DNA of 64,000 bases from Bog-473 sp963728845 (GCA_963728845.1 CAVSLS010000057.1:1-64000), one strand, 5' to 3'. Positions 36,187-45,485 are shown, numbered from the stretch's first letter. Numbers and translations: made by a program. Notes: generated from the sequence alone by a model not told the origin.

Positions 36187-37151
36187 GCTGCGTCCTCCTT
36201 CGGAGTCGTGGTGGTCGTGGCGTGCCCGGTCAGGGCGAGGAACACCTCGTCGAGGGTGGGACGGCGGAGGGCGATGTCCTCCACGGGGACGGCGGCGTCG
36301 TCGAGGGCCCGGACGACGATGGGTAGCAGTCGCGAGCCGCTGGGTGCGGCGATGGAGCACCGCCGCGTCGCCGGGTCGGTGGCCGGCTCGGCCATGCCGA
36401 GCGACCCGAGCACCTCGGCCGCCCGCTGCATGGTGAGCAGGTCGGCGGTGTGCAGCTCGACCATGTCGGCACCAACCCGCGACTTCAGCTCGTCGGGCGT
36501 GCCCTGGGCGATCACGCGTCCTCCGTCGATGATGACGATGGACGACGCCAGGTGGTCCGCCTCGTCGAGGTACTGCGTCGTCAGCACGACATCGGTCCCG
36601 GCCCAGCTCATCTCTCGGATGCCGTCCCACACCTCGTTGCGGCTCCCCGGATCGAGCCCGGTGGTCGGCTCGTCGAGGAGCAGGACGCGCGGGGAGCCGA
36701 CGAGGCTCGCCCCGAGGTCGAGCCGCCGGCGCATCCCGCCGGAATAGGTCCGGACCTGGCGGTCGGCGGCCTCCACGAGATCCATCTGCTCGAGGATCCG
36801 CGCCGCGCTCTGCTTGGCCGCGCCGGCAGGCTGCCCGTAGAGGCGGGCCACCATGACCAGGTTCTCCCGGCCGGTCATCATCTCTTCGACCGCGGCCGAC
36901 TGGCCGGCCAGGCCGATCATGCGCCGCACCGCCATCGCGTCGCGGACGGCGTCATGGCCGCCCACGAGCAATGACCCGCGGTCGGGCTGGAGCAGCGTCG
37001 CCACCATGCGGATGAACGTGGTCTTGCCCGCGCCGTTCGGCCCGAGGATGGCCACGGGTTTGCCCGCCGGCAGCGTGAGAGAGAAGTCGGACAGAGCCTG
37101 GACCTTCCCGAACTTCTTGCTGAGGCCGTCGGCCTCGATGAGCGCGTCCAT
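36183..37151 (-). CDS. ABC transporter ATP-binding protein (DrrA-type)
   Basis: A 322-residue ATPase with Walker A GPNGAGKTT, signature YSGGMRRRLDLG, Walker B LLLDEPTTGLDP and the DrrA tail RRPTLDEVFLALTG. GGAGG precedes the ATG at 37151. It is paired with the overlapping permease. The PadR gene lies upstream on the same strand, but a strong hairpin separates them, so the regulator may act on the exporter's own promoter in the 37152-37260 gap. Confidence 0.92.
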   Translation of the reverse strand: MDALIEADGLSKKFGKVQALSDFSLTLPAGKPVAILGPNGAGKTTFIRMVATLLQPDRGSLLVGGHDAVRDAMAVRRMIGLAGQSAAVEEMMTGRENLVMVARLYGQPAGAAKQSAARILEQMDLVEAADRQVRTYSGGMRRRLDLGASLVGSPRVLLLDEPTTGLDPGSRNEVWDGIREMSWAGTDVVLTTQYLDEADHLASSIVIIDGGRVIAQGTPDELKSRVGADMVELHTADLLTMQRAAEVLGSLGMAEPATDPATRRCSIAAPSGSRLLPIVVRALDDAAVPVEDIALRRPTLDEVFLALTGHATTTTTPKEDAA

Positions 37152-37260
37152 TGGCGCGCCTCCTTTCGTCGGAGAGCCCGCTCGACGGAGGTCGCCTACG
37201 CTCTTGGGTGCTGCCTCGGGCGAAGGCCCCTCGTGGGTCGGGCTCGTGGTTGTGTGGGCT

Positions 37261-37290
37261 CGGGGCCGCGTGGTGCAACACGCGGCCCCG
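37261..37290 (-). terminator. Strong GC-rich hairpin after the PadR gene
   Basis: CGGGGCCGCGTG (37261-37272) and CACGCGGCCCCG (37279-37290) form a perfect 12-bp stem with a 6-base loop, immediately after the PadR stop codon. It would end PadR transcription before the exporter operon. Confidence 0.75.
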
Positions 37291-37292
37291 GG

Positions 37293-37937
37293 TCATTCAA
37301 GGTTCGTGTCGAAGTTGAACTGCACCTCCTCGGGGTTGAAGCCTTCGGTGTGGAACATGCGCCACATGTCGAGCCCCTCGAGGGTGCCCGCGGTCATGTC
37401 GTCGACGAGGCCGTTGACGAACTTCAGCTCGGCGGCGAGCTGCTGCTCCTCGTACTCGGTCTCCAGCTCGAAGATCCGGGGCAACCCGGCCTCGTGCGCT
37501 GCCTTCATGGCGCTGCGGATGGCGACCACCTTCATCTTCAGCGCGTCGGCCCGCGCCCGAAGTGCCGCGAGGGCGTCGTCGGGATCGAGGGAAGGGATGA
37601 AGGAGAGACCCGCCATGAACGCCGGGTACTCCTTCGTGGGGACGCCGATGAGCTCGGTCATCCAGTCGTCCATCTCGCGCGACCCGTCGTCGGTGATCTC
37701 GTACACGGTGCGCTGGGGCCGCTTGCCCTCCCGCACGGTGCCGGTCGCCTTGATGAAACCCTTCTTCTCGAGCACCTCGACCACGGCGTAAAGGGAGCCG
37801 TAATTGAGGCGGACGCTCTCCTGTTTGGCCCGCTGGCGCAGGGTCTGGGCCACCTCGTAGGGGTGCATGGGCTTCTCGTAGAGGCAGACCAGCACCGCCA
37901 GGGCGAGGGGGTTGGAGCGGGACCATCGTGGTGGCAT
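37293..37937 (-). CDS. PadR-family transcriptional regulator
   Basis: A 214-residue regulator. The winged helix covers LALAVLVCLYEKPMHPYEVA and VRLNYGSLYAVVEVLEKKGF, with the wing REGKRPQRTVYEITDDG, followed by an alpha-helical dimerisation domain (PadR-C type). Such proteins often repress a neighbouring drug exporter in response to its substrate; the ABC-2 pair follows on the same strand. A short CAGA/TCTG pair at 37957-37968 upstream may be its operator. Confidence 0.88.
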   Translation of the reverse strand: MPPRWSRSNPLALAVLVCLYEKPMHPYEVAQTLRQRAKQESVRLNYGSLYAVVEVLEKKGFIKATGTVREGKRPQRTVYEITDDGSREMDDWMTELIGVPTKEYPAFMAGLSFIPSLDPDDALAALRARADALKMKVVAIRSAMKAAHEAGLPRIFELETEYEEQQLAAELKFVNGLVDDMTAGTLEGLDMWRMFHTEGFNPEEVQFNFDTNLE

Positions 37938-38138
37938 CGACTCATAGTATTCGATTCAGAGTAATCTGTAAAGAGTGCTCTGAGACGAATCTTCTGACTC
38001 GTGTGGCCTCCAATTAGACGTCTCCCCGGAGCTACGTCACGCACGCTCGCCAAGCAAGCACGCGGGCGATCGGGCCCGGAAAAGTGTGTCCGTGACCCAG
38101 CCAACCGTCACACCCTGCCGACCAAAGTGAGAGAAGGT

Positions 38139-38170
38139 CAGGACCCGCAGGCTGATGCCGGCGGGTCCTG
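38139..38170 (-). terminator. Hairpin downstream of the small membrane-protein gene
   Basis: CAGGACCCGC (38139-38148) and GCGGGTCCTG (38161-38170) form a perfect 10-bp stem with a 12-base loop, 24 bases after the stop of the minus-strand gene at 38194. No T tract is present. Confidence 0.65.
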
Positions 38171-38193
38171 GGGGTCTTCGAGCCCGGGAGGAC

Positions 38194-38724
38194 TCAGGCG
38201 ATGGCCGGGGACCGGAGCAGCCCGCCCCGCTCGATGACGGCGCCAGAGCGGCGGGCCTTGATGTACAGGCCAGCCGTCCGGGTGGACACCTCGGCCATGG
38301 CCATGAGGATGAACGCCGTGGCCCAGACCGAACCCGAGGTGATGGCGTGGGCGGCGCTGAACCGGGCGACGGCCGGTGCGCCGCCGTGGCTGACCCACAG
38401 CGAGAAGCCGACCCGTGCGCCGATGCCGGCCACCCACAAGACGGCGGCCAGGGCGCCCGCCTTGGCGAAGGCGCCGGCGCCGTCGCGGCCAACCGTCGTG
38501 GCCAGTGCGGCCAGGGCCCCCAAGATGGCGCCGAACGCCGTGCCGCCGACCACGAGCACGAGGTCGTTGCCGGCGGTCGGGATGCCGTGAAGGATGCTGG
38601 TGCAGACCCAGATCGTCACGACGAGGGGGAACACCAGGCGGGCCTTGGTCACCTTGTGGCCCCGGACCTGCAGGACCACCAGACCGACCAGGAAGAGGTT
38701 GAGGAGGTATTCGGCGAGTGTCAT
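38194..38724 (-). CDS. Integral membrane protein of unknown function
   Basis: A 176-residue protein with about five hydrophobic segments (for example LLNLFLVGLVVLQV, LVLVVGGTAFGAILGALAAL, SVWATAFILMAMAEV) and a basic C-terminus with LYIKARRSGAVIERGG. The overall pattern recalls small membrane proteins of the DUF1453/CcdC kind, but I cannot assign a family with confidence. It stands alone and has a clear hairpin behind it. Confidence 0.65.
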   Translation of the reverse strand: MTLAEYLLNLFLVGLVVLQVRGHKVTKARLVFPLVVTIWVCTSILHGIPTAGNDLVLVVGGTAFGAILGALAALATTVGRDGAGAFAKAGALAAVLWVAGIGARVGFSLWVSHGGAPAVARFSAAHAITSGSVWATAFILMAMAEVSTRTAGLYIKARRSGAVIERGGLLRSPAIA

Positions 38725-39116
38725 ACCTTCAGTGTCTGCCTCGACGGGCGCCCCTGCGTCAGCCCAGGGGTGGACCTTTGGGTGGATCCCGTCTCCACCT
38801 CTTCTGGGGCGCCCAGATCGGCCGGGTGCGACTCCGTGGTCGCCCGGGACGGCTTCGTGGCCGAAGAGATCAGCCGGCAGAGGAGATCAACAGCCCGAAG
38901 ATCTGACATTTCCTTCCCGAGGGTGTCGATATCCCCTCCCCTCGTTCGACGTCCGGTCGCCAGCGCGACGCAACGCCCCGACGAACAAGGAGGAGCATCA
39001 CCATGCGGCCCACTGTCCAGCCGGTCCAAACCGGAGCCCAACAGGGAACCATCCCCCCCGATCCCGTTCTCCCGGGCTGGTCCCCGGGGTCACAGCGTCT
39101 CGGTAGGGTCCGGCGC
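38725..39116. other. Intergenic region with a strong ribosome site in front of the third ABC ATPase
   Basis: No separate gene is supported. AAGGAGGAG at about 38989-38997 stands well spaced before an ATG at 39003, in frame with the ABC ATPase gene. Starting there would add 38 residues (MRPTVQPVQTGAQ...) that do not look like part of an ABC domain. It may be the true start or a short leader reading into the gene. Confidence 0.4.
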
Positions 39117-40104
39117 ATGACCACTCCCACCGAGGCAATCGCCACCGAAGGGCTGGTGCGGCAGTTCGGCGAGGCCGTCGCGGTCGACCACGTCGATCTC
39201 CACATCCGTCCCGGTGAGATCTACGGCTTTCTCGGTCCCAACGGGGCCGGGAAATCGACGACCGTGCTCATGCTGTGCACCCTGCTGGCGCCCACCGGCG
39301 GGCCGTGCCACCGTGGCCGGGCACGACGTGGTCACCGAGCCCGGGAGGGTGCGCCTCAACATCGGCGCCGCGCTGCAGGAGGCCTCGCTCGATCCGCTGC
39401 AGACCGGCATCGAGCTGCTTCGCCTCCAGGGGCGCCTCTACGGCCTCTCCCGCAAGGAGATCGACAAGCGCGTGGAGGACCTGGCCTCGCTCATCGACAT
39501 CGGGGACGCCCTCGGCCGGCGCATCGGCACGTACTCGGGCGGCATGAAGCGGCGACTCGATCTCGCCGCCGCCCTCGTGCACAACCCGACCGTCCTGTTC
39601 CTCGACGAGCCGACCACCGGGCTCGACCCCGTGAGCCGGCTCGCCGTCTGGGCCGAGGTGCGGCGGCTCAACCGTGAGCTGGGCATGACGATCTTTCTCA
39701 CCACCCAGTACCTCGAGGAGGCCGACGAACTGGCCCATCGGGTGGGCATCATCGACGGCGGTCGCATCGTGGCCGAGGGCACCCCGAACGAGCTGAAGCA
39801 GGCCATCGGGACCGACGTGATCATCGCCCGGGTCGACGGCGAAGCCGCCGTCGTCCTGCCCCTCATCCAACAGGTCGAGGGGGTGCTGAGCGTCGAGGCG
39901 CACGGCAACGAGCTCCTCGTCGCCAGTGCCAACGGTTCGGCGGCGATCAGCCCGGTCGCCGTCGCCCTGGCTCGGCACTCGGTCCAGGTGCGCGACCTCA
40001 CCCTGCGCACGCCGACGCTCGACGACGTGTTCCTCGAGCTGACGGGCACGCACATCGAGCGCGGGGAGAGGGCCGACGAGGAGAGGGAGGAGGTGTCGGT
40101 ATGA
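39117..40104 (+). CDS. ABC transporter ATP-binding protein (DrrA-type), frameshifted
   Basis: About 328 residues when repaired. The first frame (39117-39302) has Walker A GPNGAGKSTT; the second (39303-40104) continues RATVAGHDVVTEPGRVRLN with signature YSGGMKRRLDLA, Walker B LFLDEPTTGLDP and the tail RTPTLDDVFLELTG. Removing one C at 39303-39304 joins them as PTGGRATVAGHDV, the family-typical sequence. The start is ATG 39117; an in-frame ATG at 39003 has a better ribosome site. The stop overlaps the permease gene. Because both parts are intact, a sequencing insertion is likely. Confidence 0.85.
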
Positions 40105-40937
40105 CGACCACGACGCTCGACGAAATGGCGGTACCCGGCGGCGCTCCCCCCACCATCCGGGCGAGGCCGGCGGGCTTCCTCCACGACCTGACCTCCATCG
40201 CGGGCCGCGCGCTGCGGGGCGTCCCCCGGGACATCGCCACCGTCATCCCGCCGATCTTCATCGCCCTGTTCTTCTTCGTGGTCAACATCGCCACGCTCAA
40301 GAAGCTCGCCGGTGAGGTGCCCGGACTCGACTACAACGCCTTCCAGATGGCGACGGCCATACTGCTCGGCGTCACGGGCGTCTCCCGCGCCGGATCGCTC
40401 GTGCTCGACATTCAGGACAAGTACTTCGACCGCCTGCTCCTGACCCCGGTGCGGCGCACCGCCATCCTGATCGGCCACATGGCGGCCGACATGGGCGTGG
40501 CGGCCGCGCTGACGGTGCCGATCATCGTGCTCGGGCTGATCCTCGGTGTGCGCTTCGAGGGGGGACCCCTCGGCATCGTCGCCTTCATCGCCGTGGCGTC
40601 GCTCTGGAGCCTGGCGTTCGCCGGCTTCGGCTACGCCATCGCGCTCAAGACCGGCAACCCGGCGGCGGTCAATTCGACCTTCCTGTTGTTCTTCCCGTTC
40701 CTGTTCCTGACCACGGCCTACGTGCCGCGCCAGGAGCTGGCGGGATGGCTGAACACCGTGGCGGGGTTCAACCCGGTCACCTACATCCTCGCCGGCCTGC
40801 GCTCGGTCGATCAGTCCGCCGGTTGGCACTGGACCGAGCTCGGCCAGGCCCTGCTCGCCATCGGCGTCGTCGGCGCGATCAGCATGTCGCTCTGCTTCGC
40901 CGCCCTGCGGGGTCGGATCAAGCGGGGTGCCAACTGA
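40101..40937 (+). CDS. ABC-2 transporter permease
   Basis: A 278-residue inner-membrane protein with about six hydrophobic segments. SLVLDIQDKYFDRLLLTPVR is the typical cytoplasmic segment, and FLTTAYVPRQELAGWLNTVA the conserved late one. It overlaps the ATPase gene by ATGA and forms the third exporter pair. A run of enzyme genes follows on the same strand after 47 bases. Confidence 0.9.
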   Translation: MTTTTLDEMAVPGGAPPTIRARPAGFLHDLTSIAGRALRGVPRDIATVIPPIFIALFFFVVNIATLKKLAGEVPGLDYNAFQMATAILLGVTGVSRAGSLVLDIQDKYFDRLLLTPVRRTAILIGHMAADMGVAAALTVPIIVLGLILGVRFEGGPLGIVAFIAVASLWSLAFAGFGYAIALKTGNPAAVNSTFLLFFPFLFLTTAYVPRQELAGWLNTVAGFNPVTYILAGLRSVDQSAGWHWTELGQALLAIGVVGAISMSLCFAALRGRIKRGAN

Positions 40938-40984
40938 GGTCGGCGCCCCTGGTCCGCCAGTCCGACGCCTGTCAGGCTGTGGGC

Positions 40985-41608
40985 GTGGACCCGGCGGAGA
41001 GCATCGACGCGCACCAGCACGACCACCCAGCCGGGAACGGGCCGTTCCAGGGCCTCACCGGTTACCTCGTCGGCCTGAGCTTCCTGTTCAGTCGCAAGAA
41101 GGATGCCCGGCTGGCCAGCGACCTCACCGGGGTGAGAGCCGGCGACGACGTGGTCGACATCGGCTGCGGCCCCGGGGTGGCGCTGCGCGAGGCCCGACGC
41201 CGGGGCGCCACCTGCACGGGTGTGGACCCGGCGCCGGCGATGCTCCGGCTCGGCCGGATGGTCTCGAGCCGCGACATCACCTACGTCGAGGGCACCGCCG
41301 AGGCACTCCCCCTGCCCGACGGATCCGCTTCGGTGGCCTGGTCGCTGGCGACGGCCCACCACTGGGCCGACGTGGCCCAGGGACTCGCCGAAGCCCGGCG
41401 GGTCCTCCAGCAGGGCGGACGGCTGTTGATCCTCGAGCACCACTCGGCCCCGGGCGCGAAGGGCCACGCCAGGCACGGATTGACGGACGAGCAGGCCGCG
41501 GCCTTCGCCGCCGCCTGCAGCGCGGCCGGGTTCGCCGACGTGCGCGTCGAGGAGCACGAGGGCAGGCGCGGACCGGCGCTCGCCGTGCTGGCCGTCCGCC
41601 CCCACTGA
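40985..41608 (+). CDS. Class I SAM-dependent methyltransferase
   Basis: A 207-residue methyltransferase. Motif I is VVDIGCGPGVALREARRRG, the acidic residue after strand 2 lies in CTGVDPAPAM, and motif III is near GGRLLILEHHSAPG. It is a small-molecule or lipid type (Methyltransf_11-like). The GTG at 40985 is in the gap after the exporter genes. It is the first of five closely spaced genes with PIG-L, two PhyH and an LLM enzyme. Confidence 0.83.
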   Translation: MDPAESIDAHQHDHPAGNGPFQGLTGYLVGLSFLFSRKKDARLASDLTGVRAGDDVVDIGCGPGVALREARRRGATCTGVDPAPAMLRLGRMVSSRDITYVEGTAEALPLPDGSASVAWSLATAHHWADVAQGLAEARRVLQQGGRLLILEHHSAPGAKGHARHGLTDEQAAAFAAACSAAGFADVRVEEHEGRRGPALAVLAVRPH

Positions 41609-41676
41609 TCCGGGCCCACTGGACGACTCGCCCCAGCCGAAGACTGGGCCATCGCGGGCGCATAACCTCCACTGAC

Positions 41677-42486
41677 GTGGCCCCCGCCGTCGTCCACGTC
41701 GCGCCGCACCCCGACGACGAGGCGGTCGGCTGCCCGGGTGCGCTCCTCCACCTCCGGGATCGGGGCTGGACCGTCGTCAGCGTCATCGCCAGCCTCGGGT
41801 TCAGCGGGCAGTGGGATCGCCGCCACGCTGAATCCGAGGAAGCCGCACGCCGGGCCGGCTTCGTGCCCGTCTTCGTGGACCCGCCCCTCAACCTCGACCT
41901 CGACGCCGACCGGGACCTCGCCACTCGCCGCATCGCGAACGAGCTGCCGGCGATCGTGAAGGAGCACGGCGCGTCCATCGTCGTCTCCCCTTCTCCCCAT
42001 GACGTGCACCACGGCCACGAGGCCGTCGGCCGCGGTGTCCAGCGCGCCATGGCCGTGCTGCCTCCCACGCTGCGATGGTGGATGTGGGGCGTGTGGGGCG
42101 ACCTCCCGGCGCCCAACGTCTTCTACGGGTTCGACCACACGATGCTCGAGCGCGCCCTGCACGTCCTCGAGGCCTACGCCGGCGAGCTGGAACGCAACGA
42201 CTACCGGCCGTATCTCGCCGGGCGGGCCAGCGCGAACGCCGTGCTGGGCTCCGAGCGCGTCTTCGGCTTCGGGTCCCCTGCGGCCAGCGCCCTCCCGTTC
42301 GCGGAGCTGCTCACGGAGGTGCGCCTGCTCGACGGGCGGTTCATGGCCTCCCAGCCCCACCTCCTCGATGAAGGCGGCGAGCTCACACTGGCGTACGACG
42401 CCGACCTCACGGCCTGGCTCGACTCGCCCAGCGTGCACGAGCTCGTGGGCTACATCCGCGAGATCCGCGCCGAGACTGCGACGTGA
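41677..42486 (+). CDS. PIG-L family deacetylase (LmbE-like)
   Basis: A 269-residue zinc-dependent deacetylase of the PIG-L/LmbE family, acting on N-acetyl-glucosamine-like groups. The zinc motif HVAPHPDDEAVG is right at the N-terminus, and a second ligand comes from HDVHHGHEAVGRG. GTG start at 41677. Family members make mycothiol, lipoglycans and antibiotics; the surrounding oxygenases and methyltransferase suggest a tailoring role in a small pathway rather than mycothiol itself. Confidence 0.88.
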   Translation: MAPAVVHVAPHPDDEAVGCPGALLHLRDRGWTVVSVIASLGFSGQWDRRHAESEEAARRAGFVPVFVDPPLNLDLDADRDLATRRIANELPAIVKEHGASIVVSPSPHDVHHGHEAVGRGVQRAMAVLPPTLRWWMWGVWGDLPAPNVFYGFDHTMLERALHVLEAYAGELERNDYRPYLAGRASANAVLGSERVFGFGSPAASALPFAELLTEVRLLDGRFMASQPHLLDEGGELTLAYDADLTAWLDSPSVHELVGYIREIRAETAT

Positions 42487-42493
42487 AGGCGGC

Positions 42494-43321
42494 GTGACGA
42501 CGATCCCCACGCTGACGCCCGAGCTCGTCGAGGCCTTCCGGCGCGACGGGTTCGTGATGGTGCCGGATCTCCTGAGCGCCGACGAGGTTGTGCGCTTCGG
42601 GGCGGCGGTCGACGAGGCCGTGGCCCGGCGCGGCCGGTACGACACCCGCACACTGGCCCAGAAGTCGCACTACGAGCAGAGCTTCACGCAGTGCCAGAAC
42701 CTGTGGGAGGACTGCCCCGACGTCCGCCCGCTCACGTTCCATCCCGTCGTCGCCGAAACGGCGGCCCGACTGCTCGGGGTCGACGCCGTCCGGATCTGGC
42801 ACGACCAGGCGCTCTACAAGGAGGCGGGCGGGCGCGAGACCGATCCGCACCAAGACCAGCCCTATTGGCCGATCGTCGAAACCGACACGATCACCGCGTG
42901 GATCCCCTTCGACGGCTCGACGCTGGAGAGCGGCGCCATGGGCTACCTGCCCGGCAGCCACCGTCTTGGAGTGCGTGAGTTCGTCGACATCTTCTCCGGC
43001 TGCGGCGAGGACCCGCTCACCCGACGCGAGCTCGAAGGGATGACGCCCGTGTTCGTCGAGGTCCCGCCGCGCTCGGTGGCCTTCCACCACGGCCTCACCT
43101 TCCACTTGGCCAAGCCGAACACGACCGCTACCGTCCGTCGGGTGCACACCGCGATCTACTTCGCCGACGGCTCCACCCGGGGCGAAGGGCGCTTCCCGCA
43201 TCCGTCGGTCGAACGGGCCGGGATCGCCGTGGGTGCGGTCATCGCCAGCGACGTCACGCCGATCGCCTGGCCCCGTCCCGACGGTCACCCGCCCCCACCA
43301 CCCGCGGAGCCGATGGCATGA
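42494..43321 (+). CDS. Phytanoyl-CoA dioxygenase (PhyH) family protein
   Basis: A 275-residue Fe(II)/2-oxoglutarate oxygenase. The iron motif is DPHQDQPYW (HxD), the distal His is in SVAFHHGLTFHLAKPN, and the 2-oxoglutarate-binding Arg probably lies in TATVRRVHTAIYF. GTG start 7 bases after the PIG-L stop. Its end overlaps the next PhyH gene by ATGA. The substrate is unknown, possibly a product of the neighbouring methyltransferase or deacetylase. Confidence 0.88.
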   Translation: MTTIPTLTPELVEAFRRDGFVMVPDLLSADEVVRFGAAVDEAVARRGRYDTRTLAQKSHYEQSFTQCQNLWEDCPDVRPLTFHPVVAETAARLLGVDAVRIWHDQALYKEAGGRETDPHQDQPYWPIVETDTITAWIPFDGSTLESGAMGYLPGSHRLGVREFVDIFSGCGEDPLTRRELEGMTPVFVEVPPRSVAFHHGLTFHLAKPNTTATVRRVHTAIYFADGSTRGEGRFPHPSVERAGIAVGAVIASDVTPIAWPRPDGHPPPPPAEPMA

Positions 43322-44115
43322 GCGGCGGTGTGCTGACGGACGAGCAGCGCGCGTCATGGACGCAGCGGGGCTTCTTCCGCATCGGAGGCTTCGCACCACC
43401 GGAGACGTGCGAGGCCATGCTGTCCCGGGTGACCCGTGTGGTGCGGGACCCGGACCTCGCCACCGCCCTCGGAGTCAAGGTGGTACCAGAGAGCAACAAG
43501 GCCGGCATTGCGGTGGCCAACCCCGAGGACGGCGTCTCGAAGATCTTCAAGCTGCACCGCGACTCCGTCTTCGCCGACTTCGCGGACTCCGCCGAGGTCG
43601 TCGACGCGGTCGCGGAGCTCATCGCACCCGACATCGACGTGTTCTTGTCCCAGTTCATCTTCAAGACGGCGGGCGCCTGGGGACAACCCTGGCACCAGGA
43701 CTCCTTCTACTTCCCCTTCGAACCCGCCCGCCCGGTGGTCGGCGTGTGGCTGGCCGTCACCGAGGCGACACTGGTCAACGGCTGCCTGCATGTGCTGCCC
43801 CGTTCGCACAACGGGCCGGTGCGCACCCACGTCCCGGATCGCCGTCCCGGCGCCAACTACGGCTACTTCGAGATCGTCGACCACGACATGACGGCCTCCG
43901 AGCCCGTGCTCATGGACCCTGGTGACCTCCTGGTCTTCGACAGCCACTTGATGCACTGCTCGACGGACAACGAGTCGGCGGGCATCCGCGCCGCCATGGT
44001 GTACCACTACGCCGCGGCGGGGACGGTGGACCACACCGAGGAGTACTTCCCGACCGTGAACGACTGGGTGCCGGCGCGCCGGGGCGGACGGCCGACGGTG
44101 CCCCAGGCCGCCTGA
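43318..44115 (+). CDS. Phytanoyl-CoA dioxygenase (PhyH) family protein
   Basis: A 265-residue Fe(II)/2-oxoglutarate oxygenase. The HxD motif is WHQDSFYFPF and the distal His lies in FDSHLMHCSTDN; GDLLVFDSH is the typical strand before it. It overlaps the preceding PhyH gene (ATGA), so both are translated together, but they are clearly different proteins rather than a recent duplication. Two consecutive oxygenases suggest two oxidation steps on one compound. Confidence 0.88.
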   Translation: MSGGVLTDEQRASWTQRGFFRIGGFAPPETCEAMLSRVTRVVRDPDLATALGVKVVPESNKAGIAVANPEDGVSKIFKLHRDSVFADFADSAEVVDAVAELIAPDIDVFLSQFIFKTAGAWGQPWHQDSFYFPFEPARPVVGVWLAVTEATLVNGCLHVLPRSHNGPVRTHVPDRRPGANYGYFEIVDHDMTASEPVLMDPGDLLVFDSHLMHCSTDNESAGIRAAMVYHYAAAGTVDHTEEYFPTVNDWVPARRGGRPTVPQAA

Positions 44116-44128
44116 GGGACGCCGGTCC

Positions 44129-45166
44129 GTGCCACTGAAATTCGATGCCATGCTGCCAGCCCAGCCCTTGCGCCAGGCGGCCGAGCTCGGGCGCCGGGCG
44201 GCGGCCGCCGGGCTGTCGGGGCTGGTGGTGACCGAGGCGGGTCGTACGGCGTACCTCACCTGCGGCGCGCTGGTGGTGGCGGCCGACATCGACGTGCTGA
44301 CGGGCATCGCCGTCGCCTTCCCGCGCAGCCCCATGGTCACGGCGGCCACGGCGTGGGAGCTGGCCGAGGCGAGCGGGGGGCGCTTCCGCCTCGGTCTCGG
44401 CGCCCAGGTGCGGGCCCACATCCAGCGCCGCTACGGCTCGGAGTTCGATCACCCCGGGCCGCGGCTGCGCGAGTACGTGATCGCGGTGAAGGCGATCTTC
44501 GAGTCCTTCCGCGAGGGGGCGCCGCTGGCGGTGGAGGGCGAGTACTACAACCTCTCGCTGTTGCCGCCCACGTGGTCGCCCGGACCCATCGACTGTCCGA
44601 ATCCGCCCGTCGACGTCGCGGCGGTGAACCCCTGGATGCTCCGCATGGCCGCGGAGGCGGCCGACGGCGTGCACGTCCACCCGCTGAACACACCCACCTA
44701 CCTGGAGGAGACGGTGCTACCCAACCTGGAGAAGGGCGCGGCACGCTCGGGACGCAGCGTGAACGACCTCGAGGTCGTCGTGCCGGCCTTCCTCGTCGTG
44801 GGCGACACCGACGTCGAGCGTCATGGCTGGCGGGAGCGGGCACGCATGCAGGTGGCGTTCTACGGGTCGACACCCAACTACGCGTTCATCTTCGAGCAGC
44901 TCGACCGGGAGGGAACGACCGACCTCATCCGCGAGCGCCAGCGGGCGGGTGACCTCCCCGGCATGGCGGCGGTCATCGATGACGACCTGCTCAAGCACTT
45001 CGTCACCGAGGGGTCGTGGGACGACATCGCCGCGACGATCGTGGACAAGTACGACGGGATCGCGACCCGGGTCGTCAGCTACTTCACGGGTTCCGACGTC
45101 GTCGCCGACGCCGACGCGTTCGAGCGCTGGGGGGACCTGGCCCGTCAGGTGGTGGCCCTCTCCTAA
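44129..45166 (+). CDS. F420-dependent LLM-class oxidoreductase (TIGR03617-like)
   Basis: A 345-residue luciferase-like enzyme, expected to use cofactor F420. Family landmarks are GLSGLVVTEAGRTAYLTC, SGGRFRLGLGAQVRAHIQRR, HPGPRLREYVIAVKAI, PPVDVAAVNPWMLRMAAEA and the late EGSWDDIAATIVDKYDG. GTG at 44129, 13 bases after the PhyH stop, so it closes the five-gene run. It would oxidise or reduce the product of the PhyH enzymes. Confidence 0.88.
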   Translation: MPLKFDAMLPAQPLRQAAELGRRAAAAGLSGLVVTEAGRTAYLTCGALVVAADIDVLTGIAVAFPRSPMVTAATAWELAEASGGRFRLGLGAQVRAHIQRRYGSEFDHPGPRLREYVIAVKAIFESFREGAPLAVEGEYYNLSLLPPTWSPGPIDCPNPPVDVAAVNPWMLRMAAEAADGVHVHPLNTPTYLEETVLPNLEKGAARSGRSVNDLEVVVPAFLVVGDTDVERHGWRERARMQVAFYGSTPNYAFIFEQLDREGTTDLIRERQRAGDLPGMAAVIDDDLLKHFVTEGSWDDIAATIVDKYDGIATRVVSYFTGSDVVADADAFERWGDLARQVVALS

Positions 45167-45485
45167 CCGAACGCTCGGGACTCTTTCCTACGAACCGCGG
45201 CGGAGAATCCGCGGGTGGCCTTTTCCGGACTTCTTCAGCTCCTCCGGCTTGTCGGGCTCCTCGGGCTCGACGCCACCCCTGGGCGTTGTCCACGATCCCT
45301 CCGATCTACGAGGGATCCCCCATGCAATTTGCGAGGGAATTCCAGGCTATTGGTGCGGGGGTCGAGGCGGAGGCGGTAGAAAGGAGGTTCGCCGCCGTGG
45401 CGAGGCGGAGCGATGCCGGCAGAAGAGTATTCTGAACTTCCTTTTCGGACGAGGACGCGTGAGCGAGGAAGGACGTGCGGTGGGG
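45167..45485. other. Intergenic region without a supported gene
   Basis: About 320 bases between the LLM gene and the small gene at 45486. It contains short TCCTCGG/GGGCTC-type direct repeats around 45240-45275 but no convincing open frame, RNA gene or terminator. The end (45459-45485) holds GTG codons in frame with the next gene. Confidence 0.4.

Noticed and set aside
39003..39116. N-terminal extension of the third ABC ATPase from ATG 39003
   Set aside because: The ribosome site is good, but the 38 extra residues are not ABC-like; kept as an alternative start only.
40811..44421. Several long minus-strand open frames opposite the methyltransferase, PIG-L and PhyH genes
   Set aside because: They mirror well-recognised plus-strand enzymes; long antisense frames are expected in GC-rich DNA.
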